Shown: piece by piece, positions 63,317-64,000 of the stretch
Position numbering within the stretch: position 1 is the stretch's first letter
How the letters are laid out: the number at the start of each line of letters is the position of its first letter
Origin: Craspedostauros australis
Lineage: Eukaryota; Bacillariophyta; Bacillariophyceae; Mastogloiales; Achnanthaceae
Assembly: GCA_026770025.1 (NCBI GenBank)
Contig: JAMXDE010000045.1
Coordinates: 186,001 to 250,000 of the forward strand
Direction: 5' to 3'
Length of the DNA stretch: 64,000 nucleotides
The notes under the pieces: model-generated
Databases searched by the model: none
The model's input: only the letters and a program-made list of their open reading frames with translations
What the model was told of the DNA's origin: nothing
Translations under genes and position numbers: made by a program

Positions 63317-64000
63317 TCGGCGCAGATAATTGGCGGATGAATGTTTGGAACGCTGTTGCTCTGTTCAGAATCAGTCATTGGACGGAATCTCTGACGACGG
63401 AGCATGTCGCGACCGCATTCTCTACTCTGGAGAATAGATGGAGAGAACGCCAGAGAGGGAGTTGGATCGATGGATCCATCGCAGGCTTTGCTCACTCTGC
63501 GAAACTCCACACTCGCAATTTATGGCCACAATCTCTGGTAAAGCATGCGGAGAGTGCTGCTCATAGCTCGTACTCGTGCAAGCACTCAAGTAAGTACCAA
63601 TAACATCATTGCTGCTACCGCAAAAGGAAAGACGTAGCAGATCGCATACGAGCGGTTTCATCTTTTACTCATGCTTCGTGAGAGTGGAACGAGTATGCAT
63701 AATTGCGCATGCTGTACAGGCTTGCATAATCTAACAGAGGAGAACACTTGGGGCTCCAACCATCTTGTCGTTGCTCTAAGGAACAACACCATCGAACACG
63801 CCATTGGGCCTCCCCCGCAGGTACTATGACAATGGCCTTCTCGCGGCACCCCTGTTGCGGCGTGTCGTTTATTCGTTCTGCCCGTCGGAGTCGTTGATCC
63901 CGTCGGGCATGCTCGTCGCTCCTTGTGGCGCATCATGGATACAGGTGAGGTCGACCCAGGAAGAATCAATACCGATTCCAGGTCAAGAAGGAGCACGACA
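63317..64000. other. Terminal intergenic region
   Basis: No supported gene; the ORFs are short and unconserved in appearance. The next gene is presumably beyond the window edge. Confidence 0.45.

Overview
The window is eukaryotic nuclear DNA from a photosynthetic stramenopile, most likely a pennate diatom. Three lines point there. Several proteins begin with a signal peptide whose cleavage site is followed by Phe (SQG|FVAH, TNA|FVAP, ASG|FHVP), the ASAFAP-type plastid import motif of algae with secondary red plastids. There is a receptor-type nucleotide cyclase fused to a phosphodiesterase, an architecture I know from diatoms. There is also a Ty1/copia element of diatom CoDi style. Introns are GT-AG and sparse. 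The species call is inference; the stramenopile call is firmer.

Layout. 1-31 kb is gene-rich: a multipass membrane protein, a plastid-type PPR protein, a YbaK/DEDDy-exonuclease fusion, a 3 kb stretch without a secure gene, a MOSC-domain protein convergent with a Sec14-like protein, an Lnt-like membrane nitrilase convergent with a 1,477-residue coiled-coil protein, a small membrane protein, a WW/AAA+ ATPase, and a plastid DUF4336 protein. 31-46 kb is a transposon zone. It holds a decayed 3.6 kb DNA transposon with ~150 bp inverted repeats, a permuted tRNA-Arg gene, a diverged paralogue of the first membrane protein, and a young-looking 7.3 kb copia element with 664 bp LTRs and a 5 bp target duplication. 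46-64 kb is gene-rich again: a six-exon cyclase-phosphodiesterase, a cyclophilin, a hypothetical basic/acidic protein, ribosomal protein eS10, a CCR4/nocturnin-type EEP hydrolase convergent with a bacterial-type LCM methyltransferase, and a two-exon plastid protein.

The most striking item is a circularly permuted tRNA-Arg(ACG) at 34883-34960 (minus strand). The 3' half lies upstream of the 5' half. The halves are broken at the canonical 37/38 position of the anticodon loop and joined by a few bases at the amino-acid acceptor end, with a TATA-like box upstream and an oligo-T terminator downstream. All tRNA arms can be paired by eye. Permuted tRNAs are known from a red alga, some prasinophytes and an archaeon; I know of no diatom report.

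Functional themes: second-messenger signalling (cyclase-PDE), plastid import and plastid RNA work (PPR, exonuclease fusion, DUF4336 with a Tat-like motif, two-exon plastid protein), RNA turnover (EEP nuclease) and translation (eS10, tRNA-Arg). The genes do not look like a single pathway cluster.
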